From Parahaliea mediterranea (GTDB taxonomy: Bacteria; Pseudomonadota; Gammaproteobacteria; Pseudomonadales; Halieaceae), in contig NZ_QEWO01000002.1 in the NCBI RefSeq assembly GCF_003402235.1, positions 806,001-870,000 on the forward strand: 64,000 nt of DNA, given 5' to 3'. Made by a program: the position numbers and the translations under genes. This document shows, piece by piece, positions 54,460 to 64,000 of the stretch. The notes below the pieces were generated by a model. The model did no database searches. It saw nothing but the letters and a program-made list of their open reading frames with translations, and was not told where the DNA came from. The first letter of the stretch is position 1. Each line of letters starts with the position of its first letter.

Positions 54460-56079
54460 ATGTTACAGAATCGACTGAATATATACGGGCTGATTCGGTG
54501 GAACTGGCAGCCGCTTGGACACCTCGCCTTGTTCGCCACTGCACTGCTTCCCGCACTGGCTTCCGCGGCACCGGTAACCAGGCCCAACATTCTCTACATC
54601 ATCAGCGACAACCAACCATCGGCTCTGCTGGGCGCCTACGGCAATCCCGATGTTAAAACCCCGAACCTGGACACACTCGCCGCCCAGGGCATGCGTTTTG
54701 ACGGCCTGTTCGCCGTCAACGGCATGTGCTCCCCCACCCGCGCCACCATCATGACAGGCCTTATGCCCTCCCAGCATGGCGTGCACAACTGGCTGGAAGA
54801 TCACCAGATGGACAACTGGCCGGCTGACTGGAACGCCATCAACGAGTTTCGTACCCTGCCGCGCACTTTGCGCGACGCCGGGTACCAGACGGGCCTGATC
54901 GGGAAGTGGCACCTCGGCCAGCCCCGGCAGCGGCCATCGGGCATAGACCACTGGGTCACCTTCTCGGTGGGCCACACAGTGGACTTCTGGGACAACAAGG
55001 TAATCGACAACGGCAGGGAGTACGCCGTTCAAGGGCAGCACATCGTGGATTTTTTCACCGACAAAGCCGTGGATTATCTGGACAAAGTAGACGGTGAAGA
55101 GCCGTTCTTCCTGATGGTGACCTACGATGGCCCCTACTTAAACCCGCCGACCAACATGGGGCCTGCCCGCAACCGTTTCTATGAACAGTACCGCGACCAG
55201 CCCCTGGCCTCCTTTCCCGTCGAAAGAATCAACGAGGAGATACTCAAACAGATCTCGGGCCCTGACCCAGGCAGTGACTACCACACCGCAGAGGAGGTTA
55301 AAAACCACTTCCAGTACAACTACGTGCGGATGAATGCCGACCCGGCCACACGCGCCAACATCGCTTCCCAGAACACTCTGGTGGATGATGGTGTCGGCCG
55401 CCTACTGGACGCCCTGGATCGCAACCACCTCGACGAAAACACCATCGTCATATACACCACTGACCAGGGAAACTTTTACGGCCAACACGGCTTCTGGGGA
55501 CACGCAATGACCCCTTTTCCTGCGCGTCCCTACGATGTCGTCATGAATATTCCTCTCATCATCCGCCATCCAGACAAGATTCCTGCTGGGTCGGAGAACC
55601 GGGACTTGATCGGCCAGTATGACCTTGCACCAACAATCATCGAACTGGCTGGCATCAACAATATCAATCTGGAAAACAGCCCCGGGAAGAGTTTCGCGGA
55701 ACTGACACGCAAGGCATCCAGCAAAGCCCCGTGGAGAGACGCGATATTTTTTGAACAGGAAGAAACCCGTGCCATCCGGACCCGGGATTACGCCTACTGG
55801 AAACGCCTCGACGGCACCGGCCATCACTCTCTATTCGATCTTAAGAAAGATCCCGAACAATTGAACGATGTCTTCGGCGACCCTGAGTACGAGAAGATCT
55901 CGCAGCAACTCGATCACCAACTGGACGCTTTCTTCAGGCAGTACAGCACCGCCGAATACGACCTGTGGAAAGGTGGAACAGTCAAGGGTTCCGTACCACG
56001 CCCGTGGGTCTATCGCGAACTCTATGGCGATGACTGGCGACCGACTACCGAGGCCAAGCCCGCGTTCTACAAGCAATAG
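54460..56079 (+). CDS. Exported sulfatase (formylglycine type)
   Basis: 539 residues with a hydrophobic N-terminal signal region (LALFATALLPALASA). Alkaline-phosphatase-fold sulfatase with the maturation motif C90-S-P-T-R (NGMCSPTRATIMTG), where C90 would become formylglycine, the metal site YIISDNQP and KWHLGQPR. Start at 54460 is placed five bases after GGGAGAG. It lies 78 bases after paaX, so it may be read with it. Aryl sulfates, such as tyramine or dopamine sulfate, would suit the region, but the substrate cannot be read from sequence. No formylglycine-generating enzyme is in the window. Confidence 0.9.
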   Translation: MLQNRLNIYGLIRWNWQPLGHLALFATALLPALASAAPVTRPNILYIISDNQPSALLGAYGNPDVKTPNLDTLAAQGMRFDGLFAVNGMCSPTRATIMTGLMPSQHGVHNWLEDHQMDNWPADWNAINEFRTLPRTLRDAGYQTGLIGKWHLGQPRQRPSGIDHWVTFSVGHTVDFWDNKVIDNGREYAVQGQHIVDFFTDKAVDYLDKVDGEEPFFLMVTYDGPYLNPPTNMGPARNRFYEQYRDQPLASFPVERINEEILKQISGPDPGSDYHTAEEVKNHFQYNYVRMNADPATRANIASQNTLVDDGVGRLLDALDRNHLDENTIVIYTTDQGNFYGQHGFWGHAMTPFPARPYDVVMNIPLIIRHPDKIPAGSENRDLIGQYDLAPTIIELAGINNINLENSPGKSFAELTRKASSKAPWRDAIFFEQEETRAIRTRDYAYWKRLDGTGHHSLFDLKKDPEQLNDVFGDPEYEKISQQLDHQLDAFFRQYSTAEYDLWKGGTVKGSVPRPWVYRELYGDDWRPTTEAKPAFYKQ

Positions 56080-56118
56080 TCGGAGTCGTCCGGATACGCC
56101 GGAGCTGGTAATCCAGGC

Positions 56119-57576
56119 CTATTCCTGCCCGGTCCACTGCGGCGCAATTAGCCGGCGCTTTCCATCAGCGGTAAGCGCCACCCCCGGTTCGTCCAGTGCT
56201 TCCCGGTCCCACAACTCGCAGGTAACCTGCTTGTGCTTCTGGTCGAGCCCTTCGCAGTAGTTGCTGTACCGGCACACCGTCACCGCGGGACCGTAACCCG
56301 TGCGAACTTTCTCAAACCAGTCGGGGTCTGCAAGCGCCTGTCGCGCAAAGCCAATGATGTCGGCCTGGTCAGATACGAGAATGTCCTCTGCAGCGGAAAA
56401 GCCGTAAATTCCCCCTGCCACGACGACCGGCACCGGCAATTGATGCGCCCTGAGGGTTTCACGAATACGGGCAACGGGCGCTATGTTGCGGCCGAAGGGC
56501 CCCTGCTGATCAGAAATATAACCTGGCATGCACTCGTAGCCGCTTTGCCCGGTATAGGGATAGGCAGCCCACCCCACCTTGGGCTGCTTGGCGTCATCGA
56601 ACTTGCCACCGCGGGATAGCGACAGGAAGTCCATGCCGGCCTCTGCGAAGCAGCGGGCAAAATAGCAGGCGTCAGCCAGCCGATTGCCACCGTCAATAAT
56701 TTCGTCACTCAGAAAACGACAGCCCACGGCAAAGCCCTCGCCCGTGGCTGCGCGCACTGCGTGATACACCTCCAGCGGCAACCTGACACGATTCTCCGGT
56801 GCCCCCCCATAGCCGTCATCCCGTGTGTTTGTGGCCGAGAGGAATGACGCCATGGTGTAGGCGTGAGCATAGTGCAGTTCGACGCCGTCAAACCCGGCTT
56901 GTTCGGCCCGCCGGGCCGCATTGGCGAATAGCTCGGGCAGGGTTTGGGGCAATTGTGCAATACCCTTGATGTGGGTATCGGTTACTCGCTCACGATAGCC
57001 CATTTGCATGTCTTCCCACTCTTTTGGAGTGAGGGTTGCTTCCAGAGCCTCGGGTTCCAGTGCCAGCAAGGCTTCGCGGACCGCCTCTTCGCTGGCCCCG
57101 GGCATATCCAGCGCTTGCCGGTGGTGATCACCGACCGGTAAAAAACGGCGCAGGAACTTCTCCGGGTCCGGACGGCGCCGAATGGGCAGAAAATCGATTA
57201 TCTGGATGAGCAGGCGGGTCTGGCCGTCACTGGCTTCGCGGACCACATCCACCAGCTTTTTCAGCCCGGGAATATAGCGATCACTGCCAATGCGCAGCAG
57301 CGGGCCGCTGGGAATATCGCGAATACCGGTGGCTTCCACCACAATCGCGCCGGGCTTGCCCCGGGCAAAGCGCTCGTACCATTGCAGTACATCGGCCGTC
57401 ACCTCCCCCTCTTCATTGGAGCGCCAGGGCACCATGGCGGGCACCCATGTGCGCTGCGTCAGCACGAGCGGGCCCACCTGCACGGGGGAAAACAGGCGAC
57501 TGGCGGCCGCCTCAGTGGCACTGGGCCAGTCATCCTCAACAGCGGTGTACTTGATGCGTTCGGGCGGCTTCCACAT
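56119..57576 (-). CDS. Old-yellow-enzyme-family NADH:flavin oxidoreductase
   Basis: 485 residues, FMN TIM barrel. Catalytic-site residues lie in FDGVELHYAHAYTMASFLS and TNTRDDGYGG, and phosphate binding in VVVAGGIYGF. A C-terminal tail with several cysteines (VTVCRYSNYCEGLDQKHKQV) is longer than in simple OYE enzymes, but no iron-sulfur domain of the dienoyl-CoA reductase type is clear. Its promoter carries the same dyad as the divergent MarR/monooxygenase promoter, so it is probably in that regulon. Confidence 0.82.
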   Translation of the reverse strand: MWKPPERIKYTAVEDDWPSATEAAASRLFSPVQVGPLVLTQRTWVPAMVPWRSNEEGEVTADVLQWYERFARGKPGAIVVEATGIRDIPSGPLLRIGSDRYIPGLKKLVDVVREASDGQTRLLIQIIDFLPIRRRPDPEKFLRRFLPVGDHHRQALDMPGASEEAVREALLALEPEALEATLTPKEWEDMQMGYRERVTDTHIKGIAQLPQTLPELFANAARRAEQAGFDGVELHYAHAYTMASFLSATNTRDDGYGGAPENRVRLPLEVYHAVRAATGEGFAVGCRFLSDEIIDGGNRLADACYFARCFAEAGMDFLSLSRGGKFDDAKQPKVGWAAYPYTGQSGYECMPGYISDQQGPFGRNIAPVARIRETLRAHQLPVPVVVAGGIYGFSAAEDILVSDQADIIGFARQALADPDWFEKVRTGYGPAVTVCRYSNYCEGLDQKHKQVTCELWDREALDEPGVALTADGKRRLIAPQWTGQE

Positions 57577-57607
57577 GGTGTGCTCCAGCGCGGGTCAGGG
57601 CACAACA

Positions 57608-57621
57608 TTTTAAACTTAAAA
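57608..57621. promoter_or_regulatory. Probable MarR operator, site A (upstream of OYE gene)
   Basis: TTTTAAACTTAAAA: perfect six-base arms TTTTAA/TTAAAA around AC, 32 bases before the leftward OYE gene. The same 14-base pattern occurs twice between the MarR gene and the monooxygenase gene. Confidence 0.6.
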
Positions 57622-57673
57622 TATTTTGCCCTGCAAGGGCTGGCGCCAGGGGAGCCCCACCGCTCCGGTAGCG

Positions 57674-58153
57674 CTACAGGCCTTCCTTGACGCGGCTGAG
57701 CAAGCCCATCAATTGATCGACTTCTTTCGCTTTCAAATGCCCCAGCATGCCAATCACCCACTGCTCGTGCTGGTCTGCCATCTCAGAGAACGCCCTGGCA
57801 CCCTTGGCGGTGAGACGCACCACCACGGTACGCCGGTTACCTGGCAGCGGGCTGCGCGACACCAGTCCCTCGTTCACCAGTTGAGTGGCGATACCTGACA
57901 CGTTACCGCCAGACACCATCATGCGCCGGGACAACTCCCCCATGGTAAGGCCATCAGGAGCCCTTTCGAGTTGCGCCATGAAGTCAAAGCGCGGCAAGGT
58001 GGTATCAAAGGTTTCACGTAGCGCTGTTCGAAGCCGCGACTCTATCAGGCTGGAGCAGGTAAGCAGGCGCAGCCAGAGCTTGATCGAATGGTGGTCATCC
58101 TCATGCAAGCGCGTTTCGTGGTCGAGACTGGAAAGGGGCTGGGTATCTGTCAT
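57674..58153 (-). CDS. MarR-family regulator of the aryl-CoA cluster
   Basis: 159 residues; winged helix-turn-helix with LTMGELSRRMMVSGGNVSGI as recognition region and the wing in LPGNRRTVVVRLTAKG. MarR relatives control 2-aminobenzoyl-CoA and other CoA-linked aromatic clusters by sensing the aryl-CoA. Divergent from the monooxygenase/reductase gene; the repeated TTTTAA dyads flanking it are its likely operators. Confidence 0.86.
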   Translation of the reverse strand: MTDTQPLSSLDHETRLHEDDHHSIKLWLRLLTCSSLIESRLRTALRETFDTTLPRFDFMAQLERAPDGLTMGELSRRMMVSGGNVSGIATQLVNEGLVSRSPLPGNRRTVVVRLTAKGARAFSEMADQHEQWVIGMLGHLKAKEVDQLMGLLSRVKEGL

Positions 58154-58169
58154 GGTCTGATATTTAATA

Positions 58170-58183
58170 TTTTAAACATAAAA
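58170..58183. promoter_or_regulatory. Probable MarR operator, site B
   Basis: TTTTAAACATAAAA, one base different from site A, 17 bases upstream of the MarR gene start; fits autoregulation. Confidence 0.6.
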
Positions 58184-58207
58184 TGTTTGCGCTATACTCG
58201 TGCCAAG

Positions 58208-58221
58208 TTTTAAGCTTAAAC
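58208..58221. promoter_or_regulatory. Probable MarR operator, site C
   Basis: TTTTAAGCTTAAAC, containing the perfect 12-base palindrome TTTAAGCTTAAA at 58209-58220. It lies 38 bases from site B, centre to centre, between the divergent starts, and would control the monooxygenase operon. Confidence 0.6.
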
Positions 58222-58279
58222 TAATACTGGCACTCTGGCGACCGCTCGCGGCGCATCTGCAAATTACAGAGGATTACCC

Positions 58280-60603
<2,324 letters not shown>

Positions 60604-60607
<4 letters not shown>

Positions 60608-61362
60608 AACACGCCCTGATCACCGGTGCCGGCAGCGGTATTGGCGCGGCAATAGCCCGCACCCTGTCTGCTGAAGGCTACGCAGTCAGCTTGCTCGGGC
60701 GTCGCTCACAGCCCCTGCAGGCCACGCGAGACACACTGACGGCCAACAGCCGCACCTGCATCGTCACCTGCGACGTTACCGATGCCAATAGCGTTGCGCA
60801 GGCCTTTAGCGAGGCCAGCCAGGCGCTGGGCCCTGTGGAAGCCCTCATCAATTGCGCGGGAGCTGCACCCACCACACCGTTTCACAAACTGGATGCCGCG
60901 GGCTGGCGTCAGGTGATGGCCGTCAACCTGGATGGTGTGTTCAACTGCTGCGCGCAGGTGGTGCCAGGCATGCGTGAACGGGGCAGCGGCCGCATCATCA
61001 ACATCGCCAGTACGGCATCGCTCAAGGGCTACGCCTATGTCAGCGCCTACTGTGCGGCAAAACACGGGGTGCTTGGGCTCACCCGTGCGCTGGCGCTGGA
61101 GCTTGCCGACAAGGGTGTCACCATCAACGCCGTGTGCCCGGGCTATACCGATACCGACATTATCCGCGACGCCGTGGCCAATATTGTCAGCAAGACCGGT
61201 CGCAGCGAATCCGAGGCACTGGCCACGTTCACCCGCACCAATCCCCAGGGCCGCCTGATCGAGCCGGAGGAAGTTGCTGACACCGTGAGCTGGCTGTGTT
61301 CACCCAAAGCCCGCTCCATCACCGGCCAGGCCATTTCAGTCAGCGGCGGGGAAACCGTTTAA
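60604..61362 (+). CDS. Short-chain dehydrogenase (3-hydroxyacyl-CoA dehydrogenase-like)
   Basis: 252 residues: TGAGSGIG (7-14), N83-C-A-G, S136 region, Y149 and K153 (YCAAK). GTG start overlaps the monooxygenase stop (GTGA), so it is tightly coupled. Most likely oxidises the alicyclic or open-chain hydroxyacyl-CoA formed after ring hydroxylation and reduction. Confidence 0.85.
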
Positions 61363-61444
61363 AGTGAAGCGTCAGATGCGCTGCCATTCACGGCTTATCG
61401 TGGCCGCTTGACGCGCTTCGTAATTACCAGCACAGGACAATCAC

Positions 61445-62257
61445 ATGCACAGTTCACCCATGGCAAACTACCAGGCAACCCACTTCCTGTGGCAGGCCGA
61501 GGGCGGCATTGCCACCATCACCCTGAACCGTCCGGAACGCAAAAACCCCCTCACCTTCGAATCCTACGCAGAACTGCGCGACCTGTTTCGCGCGCTGGTG
61601 TATGCCGATGACATTCACGCAGTGGTCATCCGCGGTGCTGGTGGCAATTTCTGCTCGGGCGGCGATGTCCATGAAATCATCGGGCCGCTGACCGGCATGG
61701 ACATGAAGGAACTGCTGGCCTTTACTCGCATGACCGGCGATCTGGTCAAAGCCATGCGCGCCTGTCCGCAACCCGTCATCAGCGCGGTGGAAGGCATCTG
61801 CGCTGGCGCCGGCGCCATTATCGCGATGAGCTCCGATCTGCGCTACGCCGCACCGGACGCCAAAGTTGCCTTCCTTTTCAATCGCGTCGGCCTGGCCGGC
61901 TGCGATATGGGCGCCTGTACCATCCTGCCGCGCATCATCGGGCAGGGCCGCGCCAGTGAACTGCTGTTCTTCGGCCGCGCCATGCAGGCTGAGGAAGGCG
62001 AGCGCTGGGGCTTCTTCAACGGCGTCAGTGACGACCCAGCCACTGCAGCCCAACAAGCCGCCGAGCGGCTGGTCGCCGGCCCCACCTTTGCCAATGGGGT
62101 CACCAAGAATCAATTACACCACCAATGGAACATGTCGGTGGACCAGGCCATCGAGGCCGAGGCACAGGCCCAGGCGATCTGCATGCAGGGCAAGGACTTC
62201 GAGCGCGCCTACCAGGCCTTTGTCAATAAACAGAAACCGGTATTTCAAGGCGACTAG
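61445..62257 (+). CDS. Enoyl-CoA hydratase/isomerase (crotonase family)
   Basis: 270 residues. Oxyanion-hole segments [18 protein letters not shown] and [16 protein letters not shown], later [19 protein letters not shown]. Where catalytic glutamates stand in ordinary hydratases, this region reads GLAGCDMG with an aspartate, so it may be an isomerase or hydrolase rather than a hydratase. Start at 61445 with ACAGGACA upstream; 61463 is possible. Confidence 0.83.
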   Translation: MHSSPMANYQATHFLWQAEGGIATITLNRPERKNPLTFESYAELRDLFRALVYADDIHAVVIRGAGGNFCSGGDVHEIIGPLTGMDMKELLAFTRMTGDLVKAMRACPQPVISAVEGICAGAGAIIAMSSDLRYAAPDAKVAFLFNRVGLAGCDMGACTILPRIIGQGRASELLFFGRAMQAEEGERWGFFNGVSDDPATAAQQAAERLVAGPTFANGVTKNQLHHQWNMSVDQAIEAEAQAQAICMQGKDFERAYQAFVNKQKPVFQGD

Positions 62258-62268
62258 GAGAGCACGCC

Positions 62269-63453
62269 ATGAGTGACAAAGGCTATCTTGATTGGCCCTT
62301 TCTCGACGCGAGTCATCGCGAGTTGGAAGCTGCGGTTGACCGCTGGGCGGCAGAACACCTGCCCTCCCTGACCGTCAACGAACACCACGACCTAGACGGC
62401 ACCTGCATCCATCTTGTGAAAGCCATGGGTGAAGCCGGCATCACCGGCTATGCCGTGCCAGCCAGTGGTGGCGGCACGCTCGATACACTCAGCGTACGCA
62501 GCCTGTGCCTGATCCGGGAAACCCTGGCCCGGCACCACGCCCTGGCGGACTTTGCCTTTGCCATGCAGGGGCTTGGTTCCGGCCCGATTTCCCTGTTTGG
62601 CAGCAGCGCCCAGAAAGAGCGCTTCCTGCCCGATATCGCCGCCGGTCGCAAGCTGTCGGCCTTCGCCCTGTCTGAGCCCGATGCCGGATCCGATGTGGCG
62701 GCCATGGCCTGCACCGCCACCCGCGATGGCGACGACTACATCCTCAACGGCGAGAAGACCTGGATTTCCAACGGCGGCATCGCGGACTTCTACACCGTGT
62801 TCGCTCGCACCGGCGAGGCTCCGGGCGCCAAGGGTATCAGCTGCTTTATCGTCGAAGCCGATGCGCCCGGCTTTGAGATTGCCGAGCGCATCGACCTGGT
62901 GGCCCCCCATCCCCTTGCCACCCTGCGCTTCACCGACTGTCGCGTATCAGCCAGCCAGCGCATTGGCGAAGCCGGCCGCGGCTTTGGCATTGCCATGGGC
63001 ACGCTGGACGTGTTCCGCTCGACGGTTGCTGCCGCGGCCCTGGGCATGGCGCGTCGCGCCCTCGACGAGACCCTGTCACATATCAGCAATCGCAAGGCTT
63101 TCGGGGGCACCCTGGCCGACCTGCAACTGGTACAGGGCAAGGTCGGCGAAATGGCACTGGCCATCGACAGCAGTGCCCTGCTGGTATATCGCTCGGCGTG
63201 GACACGGGACTGCGTTGCCGACCGGGTAACCCGGGAAGCAGCCATGGCCAAGCTGCACGCCACTGAATCTGCCCAGCAGGTGATCGACGCGGCAGTCCAG
63301 CTACACGGTGGACATGGCGTGCGCCGCGGACACATCGTCGAATCGCTGTATCGCGACATTCGCGCCCTGCGTATCTACGAAGGCGCATCCGAAGTGCAGC
63401 AGACCATCATTGCCCGTCAGGCAATGGCGGCCTTTACCGGGAACAACGCATAA
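62269..63453 (+). CDS. Acyl-CoA dehydrogenase
   Basis: 394 residues, FAD acyl-CoA dehydrogenase family: [15 protein letters not shown] and [11 protein letters not shown] flavin regions, [15 protein letters not shown], and [18 protein letters not shown], where the E of YEGASE is at the catalytic-base position in many members. Eleven bases after the crotonase gene, preceded by GGAGAGCAC. Likely desaturates a CoA intermediate of the aryl-CoA route. Confidence 0.88.
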   Translation: MSDKGYLDWPFLDASHRELEAAVDRWAAEHLPSLTVNEHHDLDGTCIHLVKAMGEAGITGYAVPASGGGTLDTLSVRSLCLIRETLARHHALADFAFAMQGLGSGPISLFGSSAQKERFLPDIAAGRKLSAFALSEPDAGSDVAAMACTATRDGDDYILNGEKTWISNGGIADFYTVFARTGEAPGAKGISCFIVEADAPGFEIAERIDLVAPHPLATLRFTDCRVSASQRIGEAGRGFGIAMGTLDVFRSTVAAAALGMARRALDETLSHISNRKAFGGTLADLQLVQGKVGEMALAIDSSALLVYRSAWTRDCVADRVTREAAMAKLHATESAQQVIDAAVQLHGGHGVRRGHIVESLYRDIRALRIYEGASEVQQTIIARQAMAAFTGNNA

Positions 63454-63506
63454 GGCACAACAACCCGGCATCGCTAGACGCATTACGGCACCTGGTTTAA
63501 GGTAGC

Positions 63507-63527
63507 GGCGCGGGCCAGCCCCGCGCC
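63507..63527. other. GC-rich hairpin between acyl-CoA dehydrogenase and MaoC genes
   Basis: Perfect eight-base stem GGCGCGGG / CCCGCGCC with a CCAGC loop and no T-run. It may slow transcription or stabilise the upstream message; it is not a classic terminator. Confidence 0.5.
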
Positions 63528-63548
63528 AACCACTACAGGACAGTCGGC

Positions 63549-64000
63549 ATGAAGCGATTCTGGTGCGACTTGCAGTCCGGTGAGGCGTTTACCACCGGAC
63601 AGCTGCAGCTGCGGCGCGAGGATATTCTCGCCTTCGCAGCTGAATTCGACCCCCAACCCTACCACCTCGACAGCGAAGCGGCGGACGCCTCCATTTTCGG
63701 AGGCCTGTGCGCCAGTGGCTGGCAGGTCACCGCCCTGGTCATGCGCCTGCTCACAGACACCCTGCAGGCAGCAGACATTCCCGTCATGGGCATTGAAGCC
63801 GTACCCAACCTGCGCTGGAAGATGCCGGTCATGGTCGATGACACGCTGCACGGCAAGTTCACCGTCACCAGCACCGACGCCGAATCACGCCAACCCGGCT
63901 GCGGACGCGCCCGGGTCGACATCCAGGTCAATAATCAGGATCACAAGCCGGTCGTCGAGCTGAGTGCCGTGCTGCTGATCGCACATGCCGAACAGGGGGT
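63549..64000 (+). CDS. MaoC-like dehydratase (cut by window edge)
   Basis: First 150 residues of a hotdog-fold MaoC protein, with the hydratase motif region FAAEFDPQPYHLDSEAADAS and GGLCASGWQVTALVM. MaoC enzymes hydrate enoyl-CoA intermediates. It continues the aryl-CoA operon after a hairpin-containing gap of 95 bases. Start at the ATG at 63549; the 3' end lies beyond the window. Confidence 0.85.
   Translation, partial: MKRFWCDLQSGEAFTTGQLQLRREDILAFAAEFDPQPYHLDSEAADASIFGGLCASGWQVTALVMRLLTDTLQAADIPVMGIEAVPNLRWKMPVMVDDTLHGKFTVTSTDAESRQPGCGRARVDIQVNNQDHKPVVELSAVLLIAHAEQG

Overview
The window is a dense catabolic island, about 60 genes and roughly 58-60% G+C by eye, from a Gram-negative bacterium. 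Three TonB-dependent receptors with the IEE[IV]VVTAQ-type plug start, Tat and Sec exported enzymes, and periplasmic c-type cytochromes point to a proteobacterium. A marine-type gammaproteobacterium is my best guess, but nothing in the window proves it. No rRNA, tRNA, CRISPR array, transposase or integrase was seen.

Layout. (1) 1-5864: start of a TonB receptor, then a LysR regulator divergent from a DapA-type lyase plus a three-subunit FAD/[2Fe-2S] dehydrogenase of the hydroxyproline/opine (HcnABC-like) type. (2) 5858-14089: homoprotocatechuate (3,4-dihydroxyphenylacetate) meta-cleavage cluster: hpaR and hpaG-like leftward; hpaE, F, H, I, A, D and a Rieske oxygenase rightward. The usual hydroxylase hpaBC is absent. 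(3) 14105-23935: leftward genes for amidase, DmpA-type peptidase, MFS carrier, NTF2-like protein, histone-deacetylase-like amidohydrolase, TonB receptor and a YtcJ-like amidohydrolase. (4) 24161-30633: an aralkylamine (aromatic amine) dehydrogenase operon: aldehyde dehydrogenase, aauB, E, D, A, two c cytochromes, and an AraC regulator. (5) 30770-38362: MFS carrier, LuxR-type regulator, then SDR, a PLP enzyme resembling ethanolamine-phosphate phospho-lyase and an APH-family kinase, then a TonB receptor. (6) 38544-54381: phenylacetate operon paaY, K, Z, G, I, J, A, B, C, D, E followed by EthD, a di-heme b protein, a tetraheme c protein, DUF485, a symporter and a FeaR-like AraC regulator; paaX is divergent. 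(7) 54460-56079: sulfatase. (8) 56119-64000: a 2-aminobenzoyl-CoA (or salicylyl-CoA) monooxygenase/reductase cluster with SDR, enoyl-CoA hydratase, acyl-CoA dehydrogenase and MaoC genes, a separate OYE-family enzyme and a MarR regulator whose probable operator occurs three times.

How it fits together (inference). Aromatic amines such as phenylethylamine, tyramine and dopamine would be oxidised in the periplasm by the TTQ dehydrogenase, with electrons passed to the adjacent cytochromes. The arylacetaldehydes would be oxidised by the neighbouring aldehyde dehydrogenase. Phenylacetate would enter the paa route and 3,4-dihydroxyphenylacetate the hpa route. The surrounding amidases, deacetylase, sulfatase and kinase/phospho-lyase pair look like tools for unmasking conjugated or beta-hydroxylated amines. 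The kinase/phospho-lyase link to aromatic beta-hydroxy amines, the Rieske enzyme in the hpa cluster and the b/c cytochrome pair in the paa operon are the most novel-looking points.
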